DNA from: Chamaesiphon minutus PCC 6605 | Lineage (GTDB): Bacteria > Cyanobacteriota > Cyanobacteriia > Cyanobacteriales > Chamaesiphonaceae | Length of the DNA stretch: 64,000 nucleotides | Assembly (NCBI RefSeq): GCF_000317145.1 | Contig: NC_019697.1 | Coordinates: forward strand, 5,096,886-5,160,885 | Reading direction: 5' to 3' | Shown here: positions 1 through 8,600 of the stretch, piece by piece | How the letters are laid out: every line of letters begins with the position of its first letter | Position numbering within the stretch: the first letter of the stretch is position 1 | Notes under the pieces: model-generated | What the model was told of the DNA's origin: nothing | Seen by the model: only the letters and a program-made list of their open reading frames with translations | Database searches by the model: none | Position numbers and translations under genes: made by a program

Positions 1-1297
1 TCGATGTCATCTGCCAAACTCGATCGATCGCCCAACTCGGACAACCTCGCTGAATTTTAGTGACTTTGCGATCGATCTCTTGCCCTTGAGCATTTTTCAA
101 TACTTCTGTCCGAACGATCCGCTCGCCATCTTGAAGATATGTCGCTAATACTTGCATGGCTTTGAGTTTGAGCGATACTTGTCGCTCGGAAATCGACAGC
201 GGCGGCGCAGTTGGAGTCGGATTGACAACTAGTTCTTTGGTCTTAGTTGGCACTTGGACGGGAGCGACTGCGCTGGTAAGTGTGGGTGGTGTCGTTTCGA
301 TGGGTACGGCTACGCTGGTAAGTGCAGGTGGTGTCGTTTCGATGGGTGCGGGTTCGCTCTCGACTGGGGACGGTACCGTTAGATTTTCTAAGACATTAGT
401 GCCACTGAGTAGTTCGCTAATATTATAGATGCCTTCGATCCGATCGACATCTTCGGTATCCTCAGTATTAAAAGTATTTAGATATGACTCTAAATCGATC
501 TCGATCGAGGAATCTTCGATCGCCTCTGCCGACTCTTGGCTGACAGGTGTTGCTACTGGAGTCGATTGGCGCGGCTGCGGACGAGACGATAATTCAGAGG
601 ATGAAGATTCAGACATGGGGAATGTAGCAGAATCGGATACATTATTATCCCTTGACTCTGGTGGGTCGTCCTGTGTCGGTGTGGGCAGATCGAGCCAGAC
701 GACATATTCTTCAGGCTCGATCGTAATTTCGCCCCTAGCGATTCTAATCGTAAAGTTACCCTGTTTGGGTTGCAGATCTTCGACCAAATACCATTTACCT
801 TTACTAAAGGTTAAAATATTAACTGGTGGATTGGGATTGTTAAGTTGGTAACGTTTGTTATTCCACCAAATCCGCCACAACTGAATCACTTCCGTGTAAT
901 TTAAGTGATAGCCATCGGGAATTTTGAAGTGATGGTATTCTGTGAATTCTGGATGCGATGACTTTTGCCTAGTAATAAATCCTAAAGCTGTTAAATTCCG
1001 CACGATTCTCGCTCTAAAAAGCGAATTATTACCGATCAGGACTTTGCGCTGCCACTGATTTACTTGCTTGCTAATCCCGATTAGCTTGGAATTACCATCG
1101 CTCAATCTAATCGATGTTTCGGTAAATTCTAACTTTAAATTTTCGCTAGCGGCAGAGTGCTTTTCCCCTCTAGCAAAGTAGCCAATGATGTCGAGTTCTT
1201 CAGCGGTCGGAGCGGGATCGAGATCGTTAGTGGAGTCGGCTGTACCAGATGACAAACTATTACCAGTGCCACGGGATACAAAATTTGAGTCTGTCAT
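1..1297 (-). CDS. Unrecognised multidomain protein, partial at left window edge
   Basis: Reading the minus strand from an ATG at 1297, the frame stays open for 432 codons to the window edge, so the C-terminus lies outside. The product starts MTDSNFVSRG. A probable folded domain spans about residues 30-200, rich in Trp and Tyr with a LWRIWWNN stretch. A long acidic, Pro/Ser/Thr-rich linker follows at about 205-385, containing two tandem copies of a PIETTPP unit. A basic helical segment starts near residue 390 (SERQVSLKLKAMQVL). Plus-strand frames over the same bases are low-complexity shadows. I do not recognise the family. The linker suggests a cytoplasmic modular protein; no signal peptide or membrane segment is visible. 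Confidence 0.75.
   Translation of the reverse strand, partial: MTDSNFVSRGTGNSLSSGTADSTNDLDPAPTAEELDIIGYFARGEKHSAASENLKLEFTETSIRLSDGNSKLIGISKQVNQWQRKVLIGNNSLFRARIVRNLTALGFITRQKSSHPEFTEYHHFKIPDGYHLNYTEVIQLWRIWWNNKRYQLNNPNPPVNILTFSKGKWYLVEDLQPKQGNFTIRIARGEITIEPEEYVVWLDLPTPTQDDPPESRDNNVSDSATFPMSESSSSELSSRPQPRQSTPVATPVSQESAEAIEDSSIEIDLESYLNTFNTEDTEDVDRIEGIYNISELLSGTNVLENLTVPSPVESEPAPIETTPPALTSVAVPIETTPPTLTSAVAPVQVPTKTKELVVNPTPTAPPLSISERQVSLKLKAMQVLATYLQDGERIVRTEVLKNAQGQEIDRKVTKIQRGCPSWAIDRVWQMTS
269..350. repeat. Imperfect tandem repeat inside the edge gene
   Basis: Two adjacent copies of about 39 bp (TGGTAAGTG...GGTGGTGTCGTTTCGATGGGT) encode, on the minus strand, the repeated PIETTPP-(A/T)LTS unit of the edge gene's linker. 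Repeats of this sort change length by slippage. Confidence 0.6.
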
Positions 1298-1859
1298 GGG
1301 GTTAGATCGGGTACGATTTAGATATACGAAATTTTTAAATATAAGTTGGACTACTATACGACTGTTACTATGTTGAGAAAATATATAGTAGTTGTATCTT
1401 TGTCCCCTAATTTTAGCCAGTCAATTTTAAGATCGGTCAGTGGGTTCGCTAATTTTGAGCATTTTGACTTACGCAAGATGTGCAGCCAATTGCTGATGCT
1501 GGTAATCTTCATAATTGGATGTCGTTGCTACCGAACGGATCGAGATCTCTTAAATGTAGCGATCTCGATCGAAGCGATCGCCTAAATTCAGACGATCTTG
1601 CAAGTAATTTTACTGTTAATCCGAGCGATATCTACCATTACAACAGTCGATCGCCTCAAACATACATTCGCGCAGCCACCAGTGAATCTAAATCTACACT
1701 ACGATCGCTCTATATTCCCGACAGCGGTAGTAGTGATAAAGCTCGTTTGTCGATCGCAATTGCATCGCCAAGGAGCGCGGAGCATTGAGTCTATACTTTT
1801 TCAGAGACCGGAGTTCGATCCTGTTATACTAGGAAGGCTGTGCCTAAATATTTACTCAT
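1298..1859. other. Intergenic region between the edge gene and rpmF
   Basis: About 560 bases with divergent genes on either side. Apart from CGATCG-rich words, one HIP1 site near 1576 and the putative rpmF -10 box, I see no supportable gene. Short plus-strand frames here lack ribosome-binding sites and resemble no family. Confidence 0.5.
1825..1830 (+). promoter_or_regulatory. Putative -10 box of rpmF
   Basis: TATACT lies 30 bases before the rpmF ATG. No good -35 hexamer is visible at the usual spacing, which is common in cyanobacterial type 2 promoters. Inferred from sequence only. Confidence 0.4.
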
Positions 1860-2036
1860 ATGGCAGTTCCAAAGAAGAAAACATCCAAATCCAAACGTGA
1901 CAAACGCCGCGCTACTTGGCGTAACAAAGCCGCTATTCAAGCTAGAAAAGCACTCTCATTAGGTAAATCCGTTCTGACTGGACGCTCTACTAGCTTTGTT
2001 TATCCTCAGCCTGATGATGAAGAATCCGCTGAATAA
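1860..2036 (+). CDS. rpmF: 50S ribosomal protein L32
   Basis: The 58-residue product begins [17 protein letters not shown], the characteristic L32 N-terminus, and continues with the basic RATWRNKAA segment. It has the acidic tail seen in cyanobacterial and plastid L32 (DDEESAE). L32 is a structural protein of the large ribosomal subunit. The Cys zinc site of some L32 forms is absent, as usual for cyanobacteria. The gene stands alone, without the yceD/plsX partners found in proteobacteria. The start is the first ATG of the conserved motif. Confidence 0.95.
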   Translation: MAVPKKKTSKSKRDKRRATWRNKAAIQARKALSLGKSVLTGRSTSFVYPQPDDEESAE

Positions 2037-2238
2037 TAACGGCATACTCACAGCGATCGAGGACTACTAGTTGAAGTACTTACCCGACCGATCGAACATC
2101 CAGGAGACTCCCGCTTACTGTGCAGCAGAAGCGGTGAGCGGAATGGACGTAAATCTGTCGCGATCGACCAGTGTAATTTTCTCGCCTGTGAATCTCAAGT
2201 TATACTGTGCGTTTGTTCCAGCAGTCGCCCGTAGATCT

Positions 2239-2311
2239 GGGGCGTGACAAGTTAGTTTGCATGGCTCTGTTTGTCGATCGAATTATCGACTCGTGTTGTC
2301 GCCCCTTTTTT
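2239..2311 (+). terminator. Rho-independent terminator, possibly the 3' end of a small RNA
   Basis: GGGGCGTGACAA (2239-2250) pairs with TTGTCGCCCC (2296-2305) except for a 2-base bulge. The loop contains a second hairpin, GTCGAT-CGAATT-ATCGAC, and T6 follows. It lies over 200 bases past the rpmF stop. A TATACT box at about 2200 could start a roughly 100-nt transcript ending here. It may instead simply terminate rpmF. Confidence 0.55.
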
Positions 2312-2389
2312 CTTAATTAATGCTTGCTATCTCTACACGGCAATTCGTTCGAGACTTTTACACCCAGAATTATTAGCACCGATCGGATT

Positions 2390-2429
2390 TCCTCACAAGT
2401 TTCTCAACCTTTCGATCTATCTTGAAGAT
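2390..2429 (+). promoter_or_regulatory. Shared promoter-like element, copy 1
   Basis: A 19-base block, TCCTCACAAGTTTCTCAAC, is followed by 21 bases sharing 13 positions with copy 2 at 3501-3540, ending in TGAAGAT in both. Copy 1 starts 66 bases before the HPF gene start and copy 2 starts 65 bases before the DUF4342 gene start. The ungapped alignment and equal distance point to a common promoter or regulator site. Confidence 0.65.
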
Positions 2430-2455
2430 CGAGCAGCTTAAGAGGTTCAGAAATT

Positions 2456-2845
2456 ATGAGATCGAATACCCAAATTTTCTGGCAGAACCTGTCACCATCG
2501 GACGCGATTGAAGTCAAGATTCGCAAACAGATTGCCAAGCTCGAAAAACTCTCCGAGCATCTTAGCGATTGTCGAGTCATTATTGAAGTCCCACATCGCC
2601 ACCATCATCAAGGCAACATTTACCACGTTCAAATTAATTTGACTGTCCCTGGTAGCCAATTAATCGTCAATCGTCAGCCATCAGCGCAGCAGTCACATGA
2701 AGATCTCGACATTGCCATTCGAGATGCCTTTGAGAGTGCCGAACGCCAACTTAAAGAGTATACACAGCAACAACGCGGCGAAATTAAAACACATGCGGGA
2801 GGCGATCCGGATGACAATCATCACCCGATTCCGCGATCGCACTGA
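2456..2845 (+). CDS. Short ribosome hibernation-promoting factor / RaiA-like protein
   Basis: The 129-residue protein has the HPF/RaiA pattern: residues 15-110 carry a strand-helix layout with VKIRKQIAKLEKLSEHLSDC, a strand ending IIEVPHRHHH, then YHVQINLTVPG and a final helix (DLDIAIRDAFESAERQLKEY). HPF binds the 30S decoding region and silences ribosomes in stress. The usual cyanobacterial LrtA is a long form with a C-terminal dimerisation domain. This one stops after the first domain with a His/Asp-rich tail, so it is probably a short paralogue. Its end overlaps the next gene by 35 bases, so the two are probably co-transcribed from the element at 2390. Confidence 0.8.
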   Translation: MRSNTQIFWQNLSPSDAIEVKIRKQIAKLEKLSEHLSDCRVIIEVPHRHHHQGNIYHVQINLTVPGSQLIVNRQPSAQQSHEDLDIAIRDAFESAERQLKEYTQQQRGEIKTHAGGDPDDNHHPIPRSH

Positions 2846-3482
2846 AGCCGGACAACTACTTGCCAGCCAACTTACCGCATATGCCAATCATCCCGATGTC
2901 CTGGTGCTCGGTATCCCGCGCGGCGGCGTACCTGTCGCCTTTGAAGTGGCAGAAGCACTCAATGCACCCTTAGACATCTGTTTGGTGCGGAAACTTGGCG
3001 TTCCCGGACATCCAGAACTCGCCATCGGCGCGATCTCTGCTAGTGGGTTTGAGGTATTGAATGAAAATCTGCTTGATTGGCTGCGAATTTCTGGACATAC
3101 AATCGCCGAAGTTGCCAGTCTGGAGCTTCAGAAACTACATCGACACGATCTCATCTATCGGGGAGATCGTACCCCACTAAAGATCCACGATCGAATTGTC
3201 ATTTTAGTAGATGAGGGTTTGGCGACGGGTGCGATGATGCGGGCGGCTATCGGCGAAATCGCACCCCATCAACCACAGCGCATAATTATCGCCGCTCCAG
3301 TTGCGCCGCCGGACACTTGCCAGGAGTTGAGATTGGAAGTCGATGAAGTAGTGTGCTTAGTCACTCCCGAACAGTTTGAGGGGATTGGTTTATGGTATAA
3401 GGATTTCGAGCGAACCACCGATGATGAAGTGTGTGAATTGCTGAATGTAGCAACCTACAGGTTTTACAGCTCGATCGGGTAA
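2811..3482 (+). CDS. Predicted phosphoribosyltransferase (COG1926 type)
   Basis: The 223-residue product has the PRPP-binding signature VDEGLATGAM at residues 133-142 and an upstream LGIPRGGVPVAFEVAEAL segment, typical of stand-alone phosphoribosyltransferases of unknown substrate. The ATG at 2811 is chosen because GGGAGG precedes it by 8 bases; longer in-frame starts would lie deep inside the HPF gene. Members of this family often sit beside stress genes such as universal stress proteins and HPF, which matches this context. Substrate and physiological role are unknown. Confidence 0.8.
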   Translation: MTIITRFRDRTEAGQLLASQLTAYANHPDVLVLGIPRGGVPVAFEVAEALNAPLDICLVRKLGVPGHPELAIGAISASGFEVLNENLLDWLRISGHTIAEVASLELQKLHRHDLIYRGDRTPLKIHDRIVILVDEGLATGAMMRAAIGEIAPHQPQRIIIAAPVAPPDTCQELRLEVDEVVCLVTPEQFEGIGLWYKDFERTTDDEVCELLNVATYRFYSSIG

Positions 3483-3500
3483 AAATCGTCTACAATTTTA

Positions 3501-3540
3501 TCCTCACAAGTTTCTCAACATTGTCGTCTAGGCTGAAGAT
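3501..3540 (+). promoter_or_regulatory. Shared promoter-like element, copy 2
   Basis: The same 19-base block as at 2390 (TCCTCACAAGTTTCTCAAC), followed by ATTGTCGTCTAGGCTGAAGAT. It starts 65 bases before the ATG at 3566. Confidence 0.65.
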
Positions 3541-3565
3541 ATCACTAGCGATAGAGAATAAAATT

Positions 3566-3904
3566 ATGAATGCACCTATCGATTCCGAACGAAACGTCGA
3601 ACGAGTTGATGCTGAATTAGCACCTACCACACCCGCAGCGAAGACAGAAGAAAAAATTGGGGTAGAAGAATTTACGATTACAGGGGATGCTCTTGTTGCC
3701 AAAATTAAGGAACTGATTCACCAAGGCAATATTCGGCGAATTATCCTCAAAAATGAAGAAGGCCGCATCTTAATTGAAATTCCCTTAACAGTAGGTGTTG
3801 TCGGTAGTGTCCTGAGCGCGGCTCTGTTTCCCGTCATGGCTGCTGTTGGGGCAATTGGGGCGATGGTCGCTCATCTCACGATCGCGATCGAGAAACGCGA
3901 ATAA
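3566..3904 (+). CDS. DUF4342 domain protein
   Basis: The 112-residue protein has a polar N-terminus, then EEFTITGDALVAKIKELIHQGNIRRI, a strand (ILIEIPLTVG) and a hydrophobic segment, SVLSAALFPVMAAVGAIGAMV, ending in a short charged tail. This is the DUF4342 layout: a DNA/RNA-sized helical part followed by an amphipathic or membrane segment. Function is unknown. The start at 3566 is favoured over an upstream in-frame codon because it sits at the same distance from the shared promoter element as the HPF start does. That element suggests co-regulation with the HPF-phosphoribosyltransferase pair. Confidence 0.75.
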   Translation: MNAPIDSERNVERVDAELAPTTPAAKTEEKIGVEEFTITGDALVAKIKELIHQGNIRRIILKNEEGRILIEIPLTVGVVGSVLSAALFPVMAAVGAIGAMVAHLTIAIEKRE

Positions 3905-4296
3905 AGTAGAAGATCGAATTCATCTATCTCCCAATTCCACAATTTTGGGCATTGCCGATCTGAGGAGGTACGATCTGCTGTTTTTTCAACCAACAGATCG
4001 TCCTCTCCCCACTCTCCCCTGTTTTCAAATTCGATCGCCAAGTAGCGAGCTTAAGTAAATTTTTTGGCGTTGCTGAATCTAGGTATGAAAAACTAGAGCA
4101 GAGAGCGGGGAGCGAGTCGCTGACCCTTTCCATATGCTCCTCCACTCTCCGCATGATTTGGGTCGCTGTCTTGACTCGCTTCCACGATCGGGAGACAAAG
4201 GCGTGCGCGTACCCGCTAAACCGTAGGCTTTGCCGACGTTTCGCCAGAGGCGAGGCTACGCCAACGCGTAGCGTCTGCGATAGCGGCTCGCAGCCG

Positions 4297-4339
4297 GGAG
4301 GTTCCCTCTCTTGACGCACACAACTCGGAGGGAACCTCC
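4297..4339. repeat. Inverted repeat, dispersed cyanobacterial element
   Basis: GGAGGTTCCCTC (4297-4308) is perfectly complementary to GAGGGAACCTCC (4328-4339), with a 19-base loop containing CTTGACGC. No T-tract follows, so it looks more like a dispersed palindromic repeat than a terminator. Confidence 0.6.
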
Positions 4340-4460
4340 TTTGTCGATGCGCCGCTCCCGGATTGTGTGAGACAAGACAGCAGAAACGCGAGCCGCCGCT
4401 CCTCGCTTTCAAAAAATTTGATATGCGATTCAAATGTTCGACAGCTTACTTTAACGATCG

Positions 4461-4500
4461 ACTAAAAATGATGTAGAGATATTACTTGCTCTACATCATT
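4461..4500 (-). terminator. Terminator of the DUF4870 gene
   Basis: A perfect 12-bp stem, AATGATGTAGAG (4467-4478) with CTCTACATCATT (4489-4500) and a 10-base loop. On the minus strand a T-run follows the stem, just beyond the stop codon at 4518. Confidence 0.8.
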
Positions 4501-4517
4501 AACGAAGAATAGCTGAT

Positions 4518-4895
4518 TTAGAGTACTCTCCAAATAAAGGGATAGCGATAAGGCTCATTAGGATTGCTTAAAGTTGCTAAAATTCCAGAGATCGGCGGTA
4601 TCCAATGGAAGAGAAAAAATGCTAAACCAATTATCCAAGCGAGGGGAATAGTCACGATTAAAGCGGTAAATAAGAATCCCAGCGCACCTGAAATAGCGAA
4701 GTACAGCCAAATATTAAAATGGTAGTTTAGTGTTTCTTTAGCGGTTGCCTTGATAACTGGATCGTCAAAGAGTAGCAAAACCACCAATGGAATTGCAGAA
4801 GTAAAGAGCAGCGAACCTAAAAAAATCGAACCGTGGCACAACAACGAAAATAGTTTGCGTTTACCACTATTAGTGCGATCGCCAGTATCAACCAT
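4518..4895 (-). CDS. DUF4870 membrane protein
   Basis: The 125-residue protein has a short charged N-terminus, then four hydrophobic segments: about 18-45, a middle pair at 62-100, and a C-terminal one. The KATAKETLNYHFNIWLYFAISG core matches the DUF4870 (Tic20-like) pattern of K...E.LNF......Y. It is an inner-membrane protein of unknown role. It is monocistronic, ending in a strong terminator. Confidence 0.8.
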   Translation of the reverse strand: MVDTGDRTNSGKRKLFSLLCHGSIFLGSLLFTSAIPLVVLLLFDDPVIKATAKETLNYHFNIWLYFAISGALGFLFTALIVTIPLAWIIGLAFFLFHWIPPISGILATLSNPNEPYRYPFIWRVL

Positions 4896-5285
4896 TTCAA
4901 ATCCTCTTTAATTTTACTAGAGTTTAATTATATTGACTCTAACATAGCTAACTCAAGTCTGACAGTGCGTTTTTCCTGGGTGGAAATCCGCAATCATTAC
5001 AGCCGAAACATTCTCGCCTGATTAACTTTCATTACATTAATCGAAGACGATCCGAGCGCAAGCAACTGGGTATAATGCTCTACAACCAGATGGGAAAAAC
5101 GAAACAGCCCAATCGGTACGAGAAAAACCCCCGTACTTATCATGCTGCGGCGATCTCGAGTACCGCTGCTCAGCCGCCGTCCACTCGCGATTCGGGACAC
5201 CCGATCGTCGAGAAGTTTCCTGAATAGATGTGTTTTCACTCAATCCTGATGTTCCCTCTCTTCTCTTCCTCACACATTCTCCTCC
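4896..5285. other. Divergent intergenic region
   Basis: About 390 bases between the DUF4870 gene and the MlaE-like permease gene. It must hold both promoters, but I see no convincing boxes, and the minus-strand frames in it lack any family resemblance. Confidence 0.4.
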
Positions 5286-6074
5286 ATGTCTCCACGATCT
5301 GGTGCAAATTCCCGTCCCTACGGATATATCCGCTTTGCCTTCACATTGCTAATGATCGGTCAAGTTTGGCTGCATTTGATTCAAGGTAAAACTTGTCTGA
5401 AAAAAGTTCCCGAACATTTATTTAAAACTGGTCCTGCCTCAATGCTGCCAGTCCTATTAGCCAATCTGATGGCGGGGATGATTTTTACGATTCAAACAGC
5501 TAGACAATTAGATTCCATGGGTGCGATTAATTCGGTTGGGGGCGTGTTTGCGCTCGCCTTCGGTCGCGAACTAGCACCAATTCTCACCGCTTGCGTCGTC
5601 GCGGGGCAAGTTGGCTCGGCATTTGCCGCAGAAATTGGGGCGATGAAAATCAGCGAACAAATCGACGCTCTCTATACTCTCAGAACCGATCCGATCGATT
5701 ATCTGATCTTGCCACGGGTACTCGCTTGTTGTGCGATGGTGCCAATTTTAATTATCTTAGGTTTGGTATTTGGGATTGGCGGCGGGATCTTTGCTGCCGC
5801 GCAACTATATCAGGTACCACCATTGGTATTTTTAGATTCGGTGCGGAGTTTTTTGCTCACCCAGGATCTGCTGATGTTGGGATTTAAGGGCGTATTATTT
5901 GGCATCGCCATTGGGGCGATCGGCTGTGGATGGGGAATGACCACTTATGGCGGCGTCAAGCAAGTCGGCGAGTCAGCTACCGCTGCTGTTATTGTCTCTG
6001 GGATGGCAATTTTCGCAATCGATCTAGCTATTTCTCTCCTCTTGGGCGATCTGCCCATCAAAAAGCCGATGTAA
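5286..6074 (+). CDS. MlaE-family lipid ABC transporter permease
   Basis: The 262-residue protein has the MlaE (YrbE) signature: an N-terminal amphipathic helix, then LPVLLANLMAGMIFTIQTARQL, the conserved FGRELAPILTACVVAGQVGSAFAAEIGAMKISEQIDAL block (about 90-130), and further membrane helices ending in GDLPIKKPM. These permeases move phospholipids between the membranes, or serve the TGD-like import system in plastids. The ATPase and MCE substrate-binding partners are not adjacent, which is usual in cyanobacteria. The ATG at 5286 follows CTCCTCC-rich sequence with no clear ribosome-binding site. Confidence 0.92.
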   Translation: MSPRSGANSRPYGYIRFAFTLLMIGQVWLHLIQGKTCLKKVPEHLFKTGPASMLPVLLANLMAGMIFTIQTARQLDSMGAINSVGGVFALAFGRELAPILTACVVAGQVGSAFAAEIGAMKISEQIDALYTLRTDPIDYLILPRVLACCAMVPILIILGLVFGIGGGIFAAAQLYQVPPLVFLDSVRSFLLTQDLLMLGFKGVLFGIAIGAIGCGWGMTTYGGVKQVGESATAAVIVSGMAIFAIDLAISLLLGDLPIKKPM

Positions 6075-6163
6075 GTTAGATCCTTCAATTAGGGGATTGG
6101 TAGGAGTCAAGGATTAAAACCGGATATAATCAAAGACTGAGCCAGCAAAGGTACTCTCCTACC

Positions 6164-7804
6164 ATGTCCACCGAACTCCAAACCCAGCTTCAAACCGAAC
6201 TCGAAATTGCCGTAGAACATCGGCGCAATTTTGCGATTATTTCGCACCCTGATGCAGGGAAAACCACCCTAACAGAAAAACTCCTACTGTACGGAGGAGC
6301 GATTCATGAAGCAGGTGCGGTCAAAGCCAGACGCGATCAGCGCAAGGCAACATCGGACTGGATGGAGATGGAAAAACAGCGGGGAATTTCGATTACCTCG
6401 ACGGTGTTGCAGTTTGGGTATCAGGGGTTTCAGGTAAATTTACTCGATACACCCGGACACCAAGATTTTAGTGAGGATACTTATCGAACCCTAGCCGCTG
6501 CCGACAATGCGGTAATGCTCATCGATGCAGCTAAAGGTTTGGAGCCGCAAACGCGCAAGTTATTTGAAGTCTGTAAGCTGCGTGAGTTACCGATTTTCAC
6601 ATTTGTGAATAAACTCGATCGACCGGGACGCGAACCGTTAGAATTGCTAGATGAGATCGAGCAAGAATTAGGTTTACAAACCTATGCGGTCAATTGGCCG
6701 ATCGGTACCGGAGATCGCTTTAAAGGCGTGTTCGATCGTCACCAACAGAAAGTCCATTTATTCGAGCGAACGGCGCATGGCAGCCGCGAAGCCACCGATA
6801 CGGTGATGGATCTGCACGATCCGCGCCTCAAACAAATCTTAGACAAAGAATTATTCGACCAACTGCACAGCGACTTAGAACTCCTCGATGGCGTAGCTTC
6901 CGAATTAGATTTAGAAGCGATTCATGCAGGTTATATGACTCCAGTATTTTTCGGGAGCGCGATGACCAATTTTGGGGTAGAGTTATTTTTACACTACTTT
7001 TTAGAATACGCTCTCAAGCCAGGAAATCGCAATTCCAACGTCGGCTCGATCGATCCGAGTTATCCCGAATTCTCCGGTTTTGTGTTCAAACTCCAAGCCA
7101 ACATGGACCCCAAACATCGCGATCGCGTGGCGTTTATTCGGGTCTGTACTGGTAAATTTGAAAAAGACATGACCGTCAGCCACGCCCGCACTGGCAAAAC
7201 CGTCCGACTATCCCGCCCGCAAAAGTTATTCGCCCAAGATCGGGAATCGATCGAAGAAGCATATCCCGGCGATGTAATTGGCTTAAATAATCCTGGTGTC
7301 TTCGCGATCGGCGATACCATCTACACGGGCATGAAAAAGCTCGAATATGAAGGTATCCCCTGTTTTTCACCAGAATTATTTGCCTTCCTCCGCAATCCCA
7401 ACCCCTCGAAATTTAAGCAGTTTCAGAAAGGGGTGAAAGAGCTGCAAGAAGAAGGCGCAGTCCAGATCATGTACTCGGCAGATGAAGCCAAGCGCGACCC
7501 AATTTTAGCAGCGGTCGGACAACTGCAATTTGAAGTGGTACAGTTTCGGATGAAGAATGAATATGGAGTGGAAACAACATTAGAACCGCTCGGTTATTCA
7601 GTCGCGCGATGGGTGCTGAATGGTTGGGATGCGTTGGATAAAGTCGGACGACTATTCAATACTTTGGTGATTAAAGATCTTTGGAATCGTCCAGTTTTGT
7701 TATTTAAGAATGAATGGAATGTCAATCAGTTAATAGAAGATCATCCTAGTCTCAAGTTAAGCTCGATCGCGCCCATTACGATCGGTTCTTCATCTGTGAG
7801 TTAG
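6164..7804 (+). CDS. prfC: Peptide chain release factor 3
   Basis: The 546-residue GTPase is typical in length for RF3. Visible motifs are G1 HPDAGKTT (28-35), G2 QRGISIT (72-78), G3 DTPGH (95-99) and G4 NKLD (148-151). RF3-specific sequence follows G3 ([11 protein letters not shown]). RF3 uses GTP to recycle RF1/RF2 from the ribosome after termination. The gene begins 89 bases after the permease stop with its own spacer, so linkage to the upstream gene is uncertain. Confidence 0.96.
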   Translation: MSTELQTQLQTELEIAVEHRRNFAIISHPDAGKTTLTEKLLLYGGAIHEAGAVKARRDQRKATSDWMEMEKQRGISITSTVLQFGYQGFQVNLLDTPGHQDFSEDTYRTLAAADNAVMLIDAAKGLEPQTRKLFEVCKLRELPIFTFVNKLDRPGREPLELLDEIEQELGLQTYAVNWPIGTGDRFKGVFDRHQQKVHLFERTAHGSREATDTVMDLHDPRLKQILDKELFDQLHSDLELLDGVASELDLEAIHAGYMTPVFFGSAMTNFGVELFLHYFLEYALKPGNRNSNVGSIDPSYPEFSGFVFKLQANMDPKHRDRVAFIRVCTGKFEKDMTVSHARTGKTVRLSRPQKLFAQDRESIEEAYPGDVIGLNNPGVFAIGDTIYTGMKKLEYEGIPCFSPELFAFLRNPNPSKFKQFQKGVKELQEEGAVQIMYSADEAKRDPILAAVGQLQFEVVQFRMKNEYGVETTLEPLGYSVARWVLNGWDALDKVGRLFNTLVIKDLWNRPVLLFKNEWNVNQLIEDHPSLKLSSIAPITIGSSSVS

Positions 7805-7885
7805 TTGGAGCTTGGGCGTGAATAACTGATTTACTCCGTTTGAGAACGCCGTCAAATGAATTAGTTGCTCAGAGTGAAAGTCTAT

Positions 7886-8012
7886 TGAAATGGACTGACT
7901 GAGATCCCGCAGTTCTCTTCAGAGAGCTTTTACTATTAGCCCGCTGGCGAAGCCTATCCGAAGGATACACTTTTAGTTCAGGGCGGTGCTGGGGCAAAGC
8001 AAGTCCATTTCA
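7886..8012. repeat. MITE-like element with 11-bp inverted ends
   Basis: TGAAATGGACT at 7886-7896 is inverted as AGTCCATTTCA at 8002-8012, bracketing a 127-base noncoding piece that includes AGGCGGTGCTGGGGCAAAG. Related words (GTCCATTGAAATGGACTGAC, GCACCGCCCT) recur around 30410-30585, which suggests a dispersed family. No flanking target duplication was identified. Confidence 0.45.
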
Positions 8013-8015
8013 GTC

Positions 8016-8507
8016 TCATCGCTCCACAGCAGCAGCAGCAATGACGATCTCCGCACAGGCGCGCGCATCAGAGAGAGCTTGATGGTGATTTAGGGTGATG
8101 TTGAGATATCTACAGACATCAGGGAGCTTGGTAGGATATAAATTCCACCGCTCGCGAGCGAGGGCAACGGTGCAGATAAATTTCTGCTTGGGTTGGGGAA
8201 TATCGTATAAATTGCAGCAGGCATAGAGTACGCGTCGATCGAAACTAGCATTGTGCGCAACTAAAGCGTCAGCAAGTTCGATGCGGGTGGAAATTTGCGT
8301 CCAGACTTGTTTAAATGTGGGAGCCTGAGCGACATCTGCCCACATGATGCCATGAATGTTGGTGAATTCAAAGCGATATGATGGTGGACGAATCAAAAAG
8401 ATTTCTTCATGGACGATCGTGTTGTTTTCGATCTGAACTATCCCTAGCGCGCAGGCACTATTAGGATCGCGATTTGCAGTCTCAAAATCGATCGCAACTA
8501 ATTTCAT
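8016..8507 (-). CDS. DEDDh 3'-5' exonuclease (DnaQ/epsilon-like)
   Basis: The 163-residue protein starts MKLVAIDFETANRD, giving the ExoI motif with Asp6 and Glu8. ALVAHNASFDRRVL gives the ExoII Asp. HHQALSDARACAEI gives the ExoIII His and Asp. It is a stand-alone DEDDh domain without polymerase or helicase parts, so it probably acts on single-stranded DNA or RNA ends. The gene is transcribed towards the MITE-like repeat and has its own upstream spacer. Confidence 0.88.
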   Translation of the reverse strand: MKLVAIDFETANRDPNSACALGIVQIENNTIVHEEIFLIRPPSYRFEFTNIHGIMWADVAQAPTFKQVWTQISTRIELADALVAHNASFDRRVLYACCNLYDIPQPKQKFICTVALARERWNLYPTKLPDVCRYLNITLNHHQALSDARACAEIVIAAAAVER

Positions 8508-8600
8508 CAGGTTTTACCTTTCGATCGACAATAAACGAGTTTAAATATTATATTTCATCTGCAAGCTACATGTTTAACGATTGCAGATACCTACAGATCG

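Larger units (their letters stand above)
2037..2455. other. Intergenic region after rpmF
   Basis: About 420 bases without an open frame of note. It holds a strong hairpin-T6 terminator (2239-2311), a TATACT box just upstream of it, and the shared promoter-like element at 2390-2429. Confidence 0.6.
3905..4517. other. Repeat-rich intergenic region
   Basis: About 600 bases with no supportable gene. The stretch 4180-4400 contains GCGTAGCG/CGCTACGC-type iterated words and the inverted repeat at 4297-4339. The open frame on the minus strand here is built from those repeats and is not counted as a gene. Confidence 0.6.

Noticed and set aside
1346-1900. Plus-strand frames before rpmF
   Set aside because: Three overlapping frames in different phases, rich in CGATCG-derived residues, no family resemblance; rpmF itself is in another frame.
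3924-4433. 169-codon minus-strand frame
   Set aside because: It runs through dispersed GCGTAGCG/GGTTCCCTC repeats. The protein is Arg/Ser/Pro-rich and resembles no family.
4997-5273. Minus-strand frames upstream of the permease gene
   Set aside because: Short and overlapping in two phases, no ribosome-binding site, no recognisable motif.
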